Origin: Sipunculus nudus
Taxonomy: Eukaryota; Annelida; Sipuncula; Golfingiida; Sipunculidae
DNA: 64,000 nucleotides
Direction of reading: 5' to 3'
NCBI GenBank assembly: GCA_026874595.1
Contig: CM049314.1
Span: 54,977,812-55,041,811, forward strand
A program made the position numbers and the translations under genes. The notes under the pieces are model-generated. The model was given only the letters and a program-made list of their open reading frames with translations, ran no database searches and was not told the DNA's origin. This document shows positions 1 to 11,608 of the stretch, piece by piece; the first letter of the stretch is position 1, and each line of letters begins with the position of its first letter.

Positions 1-1455
1 ATGACCCATGGGTCACTTGTTTTTTACTGTGGTTGACTTAACAAAATATGATTAAATGTACCAATAGGGTTTACACAATAGCTAGGTGGCTACAACTAGT
101 TTATGTTACCTTTTTCTTTGACATATCATTCCACCTGCAGGCATCACTGGTTCAGGCAGACTTGCTGACTTGGTGATGCCAGTTCTGACTGCAGCTTCAA
201 CTATGAGAGCCAGGGCTGCAGTGTGGCTGCTTTTCCATTTCTGTAATGACTATGTTATTGATTTTCAGGATTGTTGTAATACTAGTAATTATATATATGC
301 CAGCAGTGGTAAAATTTCATAAAATAAATGTACATTGTCTGAAATAAGTAGTTCTTTCAGCAGTTATTTTGATTTGTGCATGTGTGTGTGATTGTGTGGT
401 CTAGTTCTTACATTTGCTATTAATTCTTTCAATTTGTCCTCAGTACCAATTTTTAAATAAAATTGATGTTTCTTACTGTTTTTACATAATTTAATTAGAT
501 GTAAAAATGCTAGTATGTTGATCAAAATATAAAATTTGCCAAATAAGGAATATTTACCCTGCCATACATGTGCAGTGAACCGACAGGATCTGCCCATCAG
601 CTTTGTACAGCACAATACAGGCCTTATACATGGTTGCACGGTCAGACTGGAGTTGGCTGGGAAGTACATCTGCCTTTAGCTAGCAGTAATTGCTATACTT
701 ATAATACAGTACCTTCTGTACATGACCAGGTTTGTGTGAGGGCATCGCTCTCAACAAAGTATTCGTATATGTCCGGCCACCCCGGCGCAGACCAGCATCT
801 GGGATTGTCTGACCACAGCGAACCCTCAAAAGACTTAAATCTCGGAGTTTTGGCCTTGGGTGGCCTGACTCATTTAAATTCTTATTGCAACAGGGCCCTG
901 GTCCATCAAATAAAGCCTCGTAAACCCGTTTCCTTGTGCAGACGACCTTGTTTATAAGCCCTATTTGGTTATTTAGATTAGACTTGCGGTGATGATTTCA
1001 GACTGAACACATGCAGACATGTACATTATTCATCAAATAGATGCCGGAAAGGCTCGATTTAGCAAGGTATATAAGAGCGTATAGCGCGCGCTAAGATCCT
1101 TAAATTGTGTTATCAAGAGCATTTGACTAGAACAGACGGTTTTTCATCACACGAGCGACATCTGTTGACGACGACTGACAAGCGTTCGGGACTAGTTTTT
1201 CAACAGAAAAAAAAGATCAAACTTTCATGTCAAGATTAAGGAATAAAATTATGTATTAATGTGAAGTACTTGTCTGATTGTCTGAGGTGTATGTTGTTTC
1301 TTTACTTATGATTGCTCAGCAGAGGACCGGTACACGCAGTGCGCCTACTCTCGGGAACGGCAGGGCATGTCCCACCCTTCCGTCAGAGGTCGTTTCCACT
1401 CAGTATATATGGTATATAAAATAATAAATTATTAATCGATGATCGGTCGTTTTTA
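1..1455. other. non-coding left flank
   Basis: No gene is recognised here. A TATA-like stretch (GGTATATAAGAG, about 1065-1076) sits upstream of a segment without any long ATG-started frame, so a promoter call cannot be supported. A 129-codon frame at 568-957 shows no domain, no signal peptide and no splice context and is treated as chance. Confidence 0.4.
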
Positions 1456-1704
1456 TCCCCCCCCCCCCTTGCCTCAGCGGAGCGGGGGCTATAGTGATCA
1501 GCTCCGCCCGTCTGTCCTTCTGTCCGTCCGTAAACAATTGTCTTGCGACGCGATATCCCAAAAAGTTTTAATCGGATCTAGGCTTCGTCCTCTCACCCAT
1601 ATCTATGCAGGTGTCAATTTTGGTAAAGATCCGTAAAATATTTTTTGAGTTATTGCGTCCAAACCAAATCTCTGCGGCGGCGGCGGCGCAACCGTGCCTA
1701 AACC

Positions 1705-1737
1705 ATAGTATCTCCAGACTTTGTCTGGCGATACTAT
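1705..1737. repeat. 15-bp stem hairpin inside the Helitron-like element
   Basis: Arms 1705-1719 and 1723-1737 are complementary at 14 of 15 positions around a TTT loop. The right arm (GTCTGGCGATACTAT) occurs again near 3780, just before the element's 3' hairpin, so this is probably an internal or older terminal structure of the same family. Confidence 0.6.
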
Positions 1738-2149
1738 AAAATAAGAATGCCCCTTTACCCAATCAAGCGAGGATAACGATAAAATACACCTGCCTTGTTA
1801 ATTATAAATGGATTTAAGTAATATGTGCTAAGAAAGTGCATTGCATATAAATGTTTGTATGAAAAGTATGAAAATTCATAAATAAAATCATAAATGTGAC
1901 CTAAACCTGTTCACATAAATAGACCTTTTAGATATGCCCGCCATTTTAAGGAAATACGCATTTGGGAGATGGTTAAGATTTGAAAATTCATAAAAAATGC
2001 AAACAATTTAGATTTCAAATAAATATCCACAAAGGAATCAAGAGTGAACAAAACCTAATGAGATCTGGAGACCCATAAGATGCACCTACCATTATAAATA
2101 AAAGTAGATCCCATTAAAACTTTTTTTCAGAAATGGTGTCGCATGTAAA

Positions 2150-2326
2150 ATGTAAAAATTTTGCATTAAAAAAAAGTCATACGAAATAAAAAAATCATTC
2201 AGGTGTGATACTTCAAATTGTAGTAGCAGGTGCATCCTATTGGTCTTCTGAGTTGATTAGGTTTTGGTCACACTGAGATGATTTTTTTTTATTTCGTATG
2301 ACTTTTTTCATGCAAAATTTTTACAT
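2150..2326. repeat. inverted repeat (48-50 bp arms)
   Basis: Left arm 2150-2199 and right arm 2279-2326 are inverted copies with a few indels; ATGTAAAAATTTTGCAT at 2150-2166 pairs with its complement at 2310-2326. A further inverted match links about 2045-2093 with about 2220-2270. This could be a MITE nested in the Helitron-like element or a fold-back structure of the element itself. Confidence 0.6.
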
Positions 2327-2749
2327 TGTGATTTTCCCCCAAAATTCTTATATATCTCAAGAAATTCTCAGATTTCTTTCATATTATGCATATACATAAA
2401 CTCGGGTTATGGGATGATGTGCTTTAAAATTGGGGTCATGACCTTTACTAGGAGAGTGACCTTGACCTTGAATGGGGTCAAACTTGGGGGAAAATCACAT
2501 AAAATTCTTAAATATCTCAAGAAATCTTGCACGGATTGATCCAAAATTCAACTTGACCGAAGATCTTAGATAGTGTTGTCATGTACCGGAAACTGGTGGC
2601 GCCACCTGTTATTCTTTTCTTGTTTTCGTGCCATTTAATACCCCCATCATTGCAACTTGACAGTACTGTGAGCATAATAAGTCTAAAACTTAAAGACAGA
2701 TTGGGCTGAAATTGTGCATGTACATTGATCTTGGATACCCCCACCTTGT

Positions 2750-3620
2750 GTTCAAGACTGGTGGTGCCATCTGCAATCGTTTGCCGTGGCGTCCATCTGT
2801 ACATGTGCCTTGGGTGAAAATTGATCATATCTCCTGAGTGGTCCAAGGTATCGGTCTGAAATTTCACGTCCATCCGTCTCGGAAATTTTACTCGTAAACC
2901 AGACAGGTGGCGCCACCTACCCTCCCTTTTTGTAGAATAAATTTATGCCCTTTTCTGAGGAGTGATTTGCACTATTAGCCTGAAATTGTCCATCCATCTT
3001 TGAAAGTTTTCTCATAAACCAGACAGGTGGCGCCACCTACCTTTCCCTTTTTGTAGAATAAATTAATGCCCTTTTCTGAGGAGTGGTTTGCCATATTTGC
3101 CAGAAATTGTGCATATCCATAGATCTTGGACTCCTTCATCTTGTACATAAGACTGATGGTGCCATCTTCAATCATTTTGCTGTGGCGTCCATCTGTACAT
3201 GTGCTTTCGGTGAAAATTGCTTTTATCTCCGGAGTGGTTCAAGGTATTTGTCTGAAATTTGCCATGTCCATCCATCTTTGAAAGTTTTCTCATAAACAGA
3301 CAGGTGGCGCCACCTACTTTCCCTTTTTTGTAGAATGAAATAATGCCCTTTTCTTAGGAGTGATTTGGCCTATTGGCCTGAAATGGGGCATATCTATAGA
3401 TCTCGGACTCCTCCATCTTGTACGCAAGACCTGTTGCGCCATCTGCAATCGTTTTGCCATGACGTCCACCTGTATATTTGTTAGATGAAAATTGCTCATA
3501 TCTGAGGAGCATTCAATTTTTTGGTCTCCAATTTGGCATGTACATCCATCTTGGAGAGTTTTCTCGTCAACCAGACAGGTGGCGCTACCTACCTTACCAT
3601 TTTTATAGTATAAATTCATC
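2750..3620. repeat. ~275-bp tandem repeats
   Basis: The block CAGGTGGCGCCACCTAC recurs near 2904, 3024, 3300 and 3575, and a second block (GGTGCCATCTGCAATC and variants) recurs near 2760, 3155 and 3435. Spacing is close to 275 bp except for one shortened unit at the left. The GGTGGCGCCACC core is itself palindromic. Central tandem repeats of this kind are common in bivalve Helitron-related elements. Confidence 0.7.
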
Positions 3621-3822
3621 CCCTTTTCATTAGAGTGGTTCTCTTTATTGGCCCCAATATTTGGTTTAAAATATTGTTTCTCAAGCTGATAGATGGAAGA
3701 AACAATAGTCCCTTGCCAAATGTCAGTATATGCTGCTGAAGATGTGGGGGACTATTCTTAAAGGGGGGATTGCTTAATTGTCTGGCGATACTATGGCACC
3801 TGCGGTGCCAAGAAATATCTAG

Positions 3823-4772
3823 TTTTTTTCCCTACATGTAGCTTTGTCATGTTTCAGACTCGTAATAAGGCAAAGTACACATTTCTCATTTCAGTCACTT
3901 TCCGTATTGGCAGTAGATTAGGTTCTTTGATTAAGCCTGCACAAAGTTGATCGTTATTGATTTTGGTCAATTCTGTGACTGTGAGTGTGTGATGGTGTGT
4001 ATACACATTTCTCACGTTCCCGTTTGGCGGGGATTCAGTCCTCTGAACTTTTTTAGTTAATCTTACAATTACTGAATATGATTTTACAACCGATTCCAAC
4101 TACCAAACGTGTTTTCCAACTTCTTTTATAACCTATCAGTTTATAATGGCCAAAAGAGTAAGTAACTATATAAAATAATTACAATAATAAAAATAATAAT
4201 AATAATAATAATTAATGATAATAATTTAGTAGCCATTTCTCACTTAGATATATCAAAGGCCTTGTGACATTTTTTTTTCTATATGAATTGTTTTATTCTG
4301 TTCCGGCTTAAAGATGTTCTTTTCGTTGAAACCTAACTTGACCCATGGGTGGCAGTGCTTGACATCATTGTCGTAAACATGCCTCGTGGAAACCTTAAAA
4401 GGTTCCGTTCCACTACGCTTCGTTGTTGTTTACTTTGTAATAATTGAAGCCAAGCCATGTTTTACCTCGTAAACAAGACTAAAGAGAAAACGTCTATTAA
4501 TATAAGCTTAGTGACTTTTTCTACGGTGTATGGGAATGATAACTAAAACGTTTCCATCTGTCATAACACTTGTTTTCTCTTAATGCACATGTGCGCTATG
4601 TTACCTGTATATTGGACAGCGGTTATATACGTCAGGTTTCTATTAAAACGTTTGGCAACTTGTCGTACGATGACATACTATACGGATGTATAAATATACA
4701 CTCGCTTTCATACAAGTATCAATACTTCATTGTGCCACACCTACTCAAGAGTTTTTTCTCAGCCCGTCCAGG
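3823..4772. other. upstream region of gene 1
   Basis: No coding signal is visible. It contains an (AAT)n microsatellite (about 4188-4213). A TATA-like TTATATAC lies near 4622, about 150 bp before the start codon of gene 1, as the only weak core-promoter candidate. Confidence 0.35.
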
Positions 4773-4836
4773 ATGAAATCGTCGAAATGGTTACCGTTTG
4801 TACTAAACATCGTGATCCCAGCTATTACTCACGCAG
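4773..4836 (+). CDS. gene 1 exon 1: signal peptide
   Basis: The exon starts with ATG and encodes MKSSKWLPFVLNIVIP and a few more residues ending in THA-G: a basic N-end, a hydrophobic core and small residues at a plausible cleavage site. The donor GCAG|GTAAGA is strong and leaves phase 1, as required by exon 2. Confidence 0.7.
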
Positions 4837-7800
4837 GTAAGAAGTATTGTGTTTATACATATGTGTGTGTGTGTGAAAAAAAATATATTATCTAACGTCT
4901 ATTACCTAAAGATGCTCTCTTAAATCTTTTATAAAAACAATAAAGAAAACTCCGGTCTCTTTGAAAAAAGTATGGTTGTTTTGTTTGTACTGTAGTGTTA
5001 GTAACATTTTGGGTCCGCCAAAATAATCCAAACATATTCAACAACTTCACAAGGACATCTGACGGCAAAGCACACTCACAAGAGTTTAGCAAGGGGCGTT
5101 TTTCAACTTGTCACTTTTCAGCTTCCGCACAGATGCAATCTACCACCTTAAGTTTTCTGTTTGTCAACAATGGTTCATGTACCGTCCTCACTTATAGTTT
5201 GTAGATAAACAAGCTCAAATAGTCATCACAGAGGCGTCATAAGAACTGTAAACAAGAGTTACCTACTGTTCTTTAATATGTACTCAGAGTAAGCCAGAGA
5301 TTAAAAAAAAAATTTCACAAAAAGGTAAGGTGAATAGCCGGCTTTAATAAACAACCAAAGGCCACTTTGCAAGACAAAGCCAATTGACAAATGTTAATCG
5401 GACCTGTTCAAAAAGATATGTGAAAAGTATGGCAAGGCAGATATTTATCAAAATCATAAAAGTTAGAAAATTAGTAAAATGCTGGCTACAACATAAAAAT
5501 AATATAAGTGAAATTTTTCGTTATATGCATTATGATAAGATGTAAAAATTGAATGCTTTTTATGACTCAGTTCATAATAAAAGCTATTCACAACAAATAT
5601 TTCTTTTAAAGAATAAGATTTAACGGTTATATCTCCAAGAATTCATAGAAATTGCGAAGTTGAAACAAGACTTCCATGTATCGGTCAATTGTAGGATCAT
5701 AATTATCTGATTTTTTGTTTGCTACCCGTCAAATGCCGATCATTGAAAATAAGTAATGAAAAACTACTTTGAAAATCAGGCTCTCATTAAAATTAAATGT
5801 GCGATATTTTCACAAAAATCCTCCCGTCCACTGTTGTGAAAATCTGATAACAAGCTGGAAAGCTGTGGACCTGAGGTATCGAAAAGTTCCAACATAGGCT
5901 AAACTTTGTAGAATGTGAGTAGGATGAATACATTATCTAGGAAAGTTCATTGCGTATGGAAGTCATCCATATCTTTAGCCTGTATCTCACTCGGCTGCGA
6001 CAGCATTGCGACAAATTGCGAATTCATTCGCGAGAGAGTCTCAGAATTGCCTTAAAACATTCGCGGCGGTTCTCAATTTCCTCGCGTGATTCGCAAAGTG
6101 TCGCTTACTCGACGCACCAATTTTGAACATGTTAAAAAAATTCGCAAAATAAAATTTCTCGCAAAATATTCGCAGAGGCGTCGCTTTTGTCTCAAACCCG
6201 TCTAAAATATGTTTCGAACTATTCTCAAGTCAGTTTCTGCGAGTCAGGAATTGCGAGACAACTTTGCTATATGCAACTTACGCTCTTTACACAGCGCTTT
6301 GACTATAGGCCCACTGCCTATATGGTAAGCCCTGTTTGTTATGACCTCGTATCCTGAATTACTACACCAGAGGGGAGCACTGTATTTTTGTCCAATCAGA
6401 TGAGACTTGTGCTGGAAGACACGGCCAAGTGAGGAATACACGGAGCCAATCATATTCATTTCGTTTTGAGTGACAGCTCATCGTCCCTGTAACCGTCTCA
6501 ACAGGCCACAGGCTCGGAGAGAATTGCCGCAGACGTGGTTTGCTTAGGGCCTCAAGGCACATAGGATGCCAAGCCGGTGAGCTGTAATTCAAACGAAACG
6601 TAACAACAAAGGCTGCGTGCACACCTCGCTGGCTGGTTTCAGTTCTGCAGACAACAGATACATGGCTACGCTAACACGTACAGTCATACTTTCAGAATCG
6701 AATCGGTCGATGATGCGAGAATGCAGCGGGAGCAATTAAAATTAGACCGTAAACGGTCTTCAAACGGCGCTTGAAGCGCAGCTGTGGGCGGAGCCAGGAT
6801 GCCTGTCGAGTGTTTGTTTATTGGCATCTGGTTGGCTGCTTTTCACATCATACGCACATGTTTTTCAGCGGACAACGAACCGCCATCTGGTGTCTAAATA
6901 TAGCATAAACGGTCAAAGCTGGCAGCGTGAAAATCAGTTGCTTCTTTAGAAGCGTAAGATTTCCACTGCCTCGGGAGCGTATATGCAACTGCATTACAAA
7001 TATTTGGAGATAAAAATGAGAATCTGACAACTGGTCGCGAATTGTCGTGCGAATATTTCACAAATGTCGTGCGATTGTCTTGTGAACATCGCACGACATT
7101 CGCACGACGGGTATACGAACTCCAGCCGAATTTTGTGCCCAACACTCGTACGATGTTCGCAAACATGTCGGAAATACGATTCAGTGTGATTGCAAGTGAA
7201 AATTGTGGCTAATTCGCGTGTTTTCTCGCAATTGTCGTGTCTTCAACTATTCGCAAGCTGTCGCATCCCAGTGAGATACTACCTTTTGGTTTACACAATT
7301 CAGTGTAATTATTGTCAAAAACTGTAAATAAAAATATTTTGACTGATGTATAACTGTATGACAATACCTCAATTTTTTTGTTTTTCCTTTACTATATTTC
7401 TATCTACCCTAAAACTAAAATTTTCAATTTTGGTTCAATAACAAATTAAAAATGTCACTTTCATCATGAAATACAAAGAGAGGAGAAAAACAAGTTTGAG
7501 ATGTAGATGAAGTTTAATATTAGTACAGTTAAAAGTGGCTTGCAGTTATACTGTGCTTAAATTAACGTTCCTTTCAACAATTTTTGAAATGTTAGAAATA
7601 ATGTGAAAATAAATGAAAAGTGCGAAAATATGTATACCGTCGGAAAGATCATTGTACAAGGTTTAAAATAATAATTTTTTTGTATGGGGTTCAATTATGA
7701 ATTTAAACCATCTTTTCCATTGATTTAAGATATAGTTTTTTTTTAATAATTCCTTAAATCATAATCTATCTGCATGGTGCTGTTTGACGCTTTAGTGTTT

Positions 7801-9196
7801 TTTTTCTACCGAGTCAATTTTGTTCACGACAGACAGGCAACCACTTACAAATGCAGCAGGGTCGATTATGAGCCCAGGTTACCCGAACACGGCAGCCCCG
7901 GGTCTGAGCGAAACGTGGACGATCCAGGTAGAGGGCGCCACCTACATTTTCCTCCATCTCAGAGTGAACTTACCTTCTGTCCCCTGTGCCGCTTCCGTAG
8001 ACGTGGCCGACCAGGATGAAAATCTTCTGAACCAAGATAATCGATGTGGTCAGGGAACTGTTGCCATGACAGCGGTTGGGAACACTGTCTACGTTCAGTT
8101 CTCGACTGAAGCTATACCCACTACGATCAACGGCGGGTTTCAGCTCAATTACACAGGTTGGGAAAACGCTTGAATATCAAATACGAATTTAGACTATTTA
8201 ATACGATCCGAACTGGATCACGTTTAGTTTCGGAAAAGTAACGATGCTGTCCCATTAATCAACACCACACTGTTCGATTTTTTATTGGTTTGATGGAGGC
8301 ACATGATATAATTAAACTTGCAATAGCTAGACTCGCTGTACTGCGGGTCCTGGGTTTGTAATCAACCCCTCTGCTCGCTCATCGTTGAACCATGACAGCT
8401 GTGTAGACTTACACGGCAAAGATCGTCCTGGAGGGGACTAAAGTCAATGACAGCGTCTTGTTCGTTACATGTAACACTGTTAATATATTTTTATTATTAT
8501 TGTTCTATAGAAGTTCTCAGCCTTATATTTGAAATATTTAGTGATACAGTAGCATAAAAGATAGTAAAAGATAATACATGTATCAAAGGACTGAGTCCAA
8601 GCTACTCAAAGCATATGAAGTGTTTCTGTGTTTTTGTTCACAACATAACTCAGGCAGACATGAATCAATCATTGAACGTTATCATGGTAGAGTCACAATT
8701 TATAGTCGATTATGCATGAATAAGCTGGGAATATTGACCGAATAAGTGAATGGCGGAGGCTTGCATTCATTAATTAGAATGTAGAATTCTAATTGTACTA
8801 TAAACTTACATTATAAACGTTGAATTTTACAGAAGATAGTCCACATAAGATAAAAACTGAACAAAATCATGTTGCATGGCCGGTTTGTTGTGTTAACAGT
8901 ATAAAATGGATGCTGATATAACGATCATAAAATGTACAGGTCATAGAGTGCAGTGAATCTGAATTTCTCTTTGTAACCCAGCCCAGATTCCTGATACAAC
9001 TGTCGCCGCAATGACTGAAGCAGCTACGATACCAGAGGAGGACCCGTACAACATCATCACAGGTTTATCTGTTCTTTAATTTAAATATAGAACATTCTTT
9101 TTATTCAGTTATTTTCATTTGAGGTCAATTTATCATCAAGGATGGGTGATGACTTTTTATATAAATCTATTAAATATAGTAATATGACATATTTTT

Positions 9197-9257
<61 letters not shown>

Positions 9258-11608
9258 GTGTAACCCATTTACAATTTAATTTTTTTTAAATAAGGTTTTG
9301 TGTTTTTAGAAACGATAACTTTTAAACCAGGCTCAGATTTGTTTATGTATAAATCTTATTCTCTGAATAGCAGAAGGATGATAATAAACATTGCTCATCC
9401 ATTGAAGCTAAAAAATGGGGGGAATATATACCCCAATTTCCCCTGTATTGGCGCCCCTGCTTTTTTTTCCTCATTACTGATTCAAGAACAAATGAACTAC
9501 GGTTAGGACGTAGCCTAGAGATTTAAGCGTTTGAATACGGAGAAGAAGAGCCTCGGTTTGAACTCCGTCAGAGCCTGAGAGGGAAAATTATGAAATCTCG
9601 ATAGTACGAGATATGGTTAACGTTTTAATGTCTGGTTATGACTTTTTGATTGTGTCTTGCTCCTTGCGTATAAAAGCTGAAACCCAGAGGACGTAATAAT
9701 ACCCCATTCATATCATACGTTTATAAACTGCTCATGCAACAGACTATGTCACCGAGAGGCCTAGCGTCATTACGACCAGATTACTGGTGCCAGAGTGTCT
9801 TTACCACTAAGTCTGAGGAACGCATTATAAGAACTTATGAAGATGCAAATATTTTCGTCATTTCTGACAACGCTTCATGGCCTACATGTACACTATCAAA
9901 CAACAAACCAGACCAATCGTTAGCATTTCTTGTGTACTTTCTAATAATACCAAACATGAGCGAGGATAGTTCCGTTTTAACCCAGCACGTTTGTTGAATT
10001 TATGACCGCATGAACACAAGCATGGCTCGCACGGGTTACAGGAAGCAGAAAGATACAGGAAATGACCCGTTTCCATGGAGACGGTGTTTCAGTTTGGGTT
10101 GTGAGCTCACATGTATACTATTGTGTAAATCATCATTCTTAGCATAATTTTTATATTATGGGCCGTTTACCACATTATGAATGCAACCTGGTGCAAGACC
10201 ACTGCGATACATTCCTCGATATTACTTGTATCACGACTCGAGTAGGCTTACCAGCCCAACTATCCGATTGCCTACTGAGTCGGGATGTCACGGCTATGAC
10301 AGGCCATGGACTTATCCTTAAAAACAATGACATTATTTGCTTTGATTTTGATACTGTGGTTCGCTTTTTACTCGTGATGGTTTCAAATTCTAGGTATTCG
10401 CGAAAGCAAAATAATTGCAAAAACGAAACCTTCGTGAATAATACACCTATTCTTCACAGGTGATTTATAATATATCCTCTTTTGAAGTATATGTATGTTA
10501 TCCACGCGACAAGGCCTGTTGGTTTAAAAAACGAAAGACAAAGGATTGATATGATTAATAATATTAATAAAATATATTTTATGTTACTTGTAATTTAAAG
10601 ACGATATATACAGTATAAGATCTCTCTTGTTATCTGCATGTAGGGGACAATTAAGAACGTCTACTCGGTGTCGTGTGACCTCGTCAGATTGTTAGGACTG
10701 AGCGGAATTTTAAATAATCGATATGATAATGCATATTCCATTTGTACATTACTGCATTGAATGAGCGCATAAATGGCATCCTCGTGAAACAGTTAAATAG
10801 TTAAAAAATTGCGAAATATTAGCCTCGCGAACGTGAAGGCGACCACAGTTTGTCTTTGTTATTTATATGATCAGATTCCGTTAAATTTGTTTTAAATTAA
10901 ATTTTCTCTCTGTAATGTTAGACTCCATTTCTGAGACAGCTGTCGCTGTCATGGCTACCGATACTACTCCTCCACTCAACTTTACAACGACTCTAACCGT
11001 TGGCGAGGACGGCAACGTCGCAGGTATAACATTTATCCTTATACAACCTTTATACTTTGCTAAAGCGACCTGCTAACGGCCTCGGACACTTAGCTTTCTG
11101 TGTCCGTTTTTTTGACAAGAAATATCATTACACTTGGTTTTCTGTGTCTGTTTCTTTGACAAGAAATATCATTACACATGGTTTTCTGTGTCCGTTTCTT
11201 TGACAAGAAATATCATTACACATGGTTTTCTGTGTCCGTTTCTTTGACAAAAAATATCATTACACTTGGTTTTCTGTGTCCGTTTCTTTGACAAGAAACA
11301 TCGATTTTGTTATAGCTCATTAGATAAAAGAAGAAGTCTAACTTATGTTTAAGGGCCAGGTAGAAATCGGTGCCTCTGGCTTGTATTTTATTTTATCCAG
11401 TCCATTTTTGTATTTAAATAATTTTAGAAAAAGATAAAACAAGACATATTTTATGTTTTTATTATTTTATCTTTTGTCCATTGCAGCATCCGGTCTAAGG
11501 GAAAACACTTACAACAGCCTGTGTCCTGGCAGTTCATCCGGGTCTCTGCAGCCTATGATTGGAATTACTTGGAGTTTGCTTGTTTTGCTGGAATGGCTAG
11601 TTATGTGA
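4773..11608 (+). CDS. gene 1: secreted CUB-domain protein with GPI-type tail (5 exons)
   Basis: Exons are 4773-4836, 7833-8156, 8982-9062, 10922-11023 and 11487-11608 (693 nt, 230 aa plus stop). Every junction is phase 1 with GT/AG borders, and no stop interrupts the joined frame. Residues 1-21 form a signal peptide, 22-130 a CUB domain, 131-190 a Thr/Ala/Pro-rich stalk, and 191-230 end in a short SSSGSLQP segment plus a hydrophobic stretch running to the stop. That tail fits a GPI-anchor signal, although it contains one Glu and could be a short membrane anchor. The likely role is an extracellular surface-bound binding protein; the ligand is unknown. The CUB keeps only one cysteine pair (C73, C93). 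The stalk, tail and downstream DNA are homologous to gene 2. Confidence 0.72.
4837..7832 (+). other. gene 1 intron 1
   Basis: This 3.0-kb intron runs from a GTAAG donor to a CGACAG acceptor. Most of its second half is occupied by the TIR element at 5982-7279. The rest is AT-rich and shows no exon-like frame. Confidence 0.6.
5982..7279. mobile_element. 1.3-kb TIR/fold-back element rich in TCGCA motifs
   Basis: The ends are inverted copies: GTATCTCACTCGGCTGCGAC from 5982 matches the complement of the sequence ending GTGAGATAC at 7279, with about 20 of 23 bases identical. Both subterminal arms are crowded with short motifs (TTCGC, TCGCA, TGTCGTGCGA) in both orientations, like multiple transposase-binding sites. 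The central part has no transposase frame, so the element is non-autonomous. No clear target-site duplication is seen, so the superfamily is unassigned. Confidence 0.65.
7833..8156 (+). CDS. gene 1 exon 2: CUB domain
   Basis: A symmetric phase 1-1 exon carries the whole domain. The CUB hallmarks are G-S-I-x-SPGYPN (residues 31-40), the ETWTIQV strand (48-54), the alternating hydrophobic strand YIFLHLRV (59-66) and the C-terminal GGFQLNY strand. The first canonical cysteine pair is missing at both positions (one expected just before W50), while C73 and C93 remain as the second pair. A secreted or membrane-bound recognition role is typical of CUB modules; no catalytic function is implied. Confidence 0.82.
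8157..8981 (+). other. gene 1 intron 2
   Basis: AT-rich intron between a GTTGGG donor and an AACCCAG acceptor. No repeat family or exon is recognised in it. Confidence 0.55.
8982..9062 (+). CDS. gene 1 exon 3: stalk exon A
   Basis: An 81-nt phase 1-1 exon. It encodes a Thr/Ala/Glu-rich segment (IPDTTVAAMTEAATIPE) that matches the beginning of exon 4 (ISETAVAVMATDTTPP) in both protein and DNA. The two exons are therefore duplicates of one stalk cassette. The alternative acceptor 5 bp downstream gives an immediate stop, which supports this border. Confidence 0.65.
9200..9253. repeat. (TA)n microsatellite
   Basis: A pure AT dinucleotide run of about 50 bp, in intron 3 of gene 1. Confidence 0.95.
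9501..9600 (+). mobile_element. tRNA-derived SINE-like fragment
   Basis: GTAGCCTAGAGATTTAAGCG resembles a pol III A box, and GGTTTGAACTCC about 35 bp downstream resembles a B box, in tRNA-like spacing. The cloverleaf is decayed, so this reads as a SINE head rather than a working tRNA gene. Confidence 0.45.
10922..11023 (+). CDS. gene 1 exon 4: stalk exon B
   Basis: A 102-nt phase 1-1 exon (DSISETAVAVMATDTTPP followed by LNFTTTLTVGEDGNVAG). It is the same length and phase as exon 5 of gene 2 (DSIPKRTTVL...PNFSTTFSIEEGSTIPG) and aligns with it throughout. NFTT gives an N-glycosylation sequon, and the Thr richness suits an O-glycosylated stalk. Confidence 0.68.
11092..11307. repeat. 44-bp tandem repeat, 5 copies
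   Basis: The unit contains TTTCTGTGTCCGTTTCTTTG and recurs exactly every 44 bp (markers at 11101, 11145, 11189, 11233, 11277). It lies in intron 4 of gene 1 and is pyrimidine-rich on the coding strand. Confidence 0.9.
11487..11608 (+). CDS. gene 1 exon 5: C-terminal anchor and stop
   Basis: Acceptor TTGCAG|CA joins in phase 1. The exon encodes SSSGSLQPMIGITWSLLVLL and a few further residues before TGA (11606-11608). A small-residue site followed by a hydrophobic stretch that ends the protein is the layout of a GPI-attachment signal. It aligns with the last exon of gene 2 (SSTGSPQPVVGIPIMFVMLA). Confidence 0.65.

Larger units (their letters stand above)
1456..3822 (+). mobile_element. non-autonomous Helitron-like element
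   Basis: The left end begins TC directly after an A (1455/1456). The right end is a 17-nt hairpin (TGGCACC-TGC-GGTGCCA, 3794-3810), then 8 nt, then CTAG (3819-3822), then T. 5'-TC, a 3' hairpin a few bases before CTRR, and insertion between A and T are the classic Helitron signature. Inside are a second hairpin (1705-1737), an inverted repeat (2150-2326) and a block of about 275-bp tandem repeats. No Rep/helicase frame is present, so the copy would depend on an autonomous relative. The left end is the weaker call, because it relies on a poly-C start followed by a GC-rich segment (GCGGAGCGGGGGCTAT). The right end is strong. Confidence 0.55.
9063..10921 (+). other. gene 1 intron 3
   Basis: This 1.86-kb intron contains a long (TA)n run, a SINE-like tRNA-derived head near 9501-9600 and otherwise unremarkable AT-rich DNA. 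Frames at 9734-9997 and 10158-10463 lack splice or domain support. Confidence 0.5.

Noticed and set aside
141-323. Terminal exon of an upstream gene
   Set aside because: There is a good CCACCTGCAG acceptor and one open phase (GITGSGRLADLVMPVL...), but the tail contains charged residues after the hydrophobic run and no upstream exon is visible.
568-957. 129-codon protein
   Set aside because: No domain, no signal peptide, no splice context, ordinary composition.
6362-6622. Transposase of the 1.3-kb TIR element
   Set aside because: The 86-codon frame lacks DDE/DDD spacing or any zinc-finger motif and is far too short.
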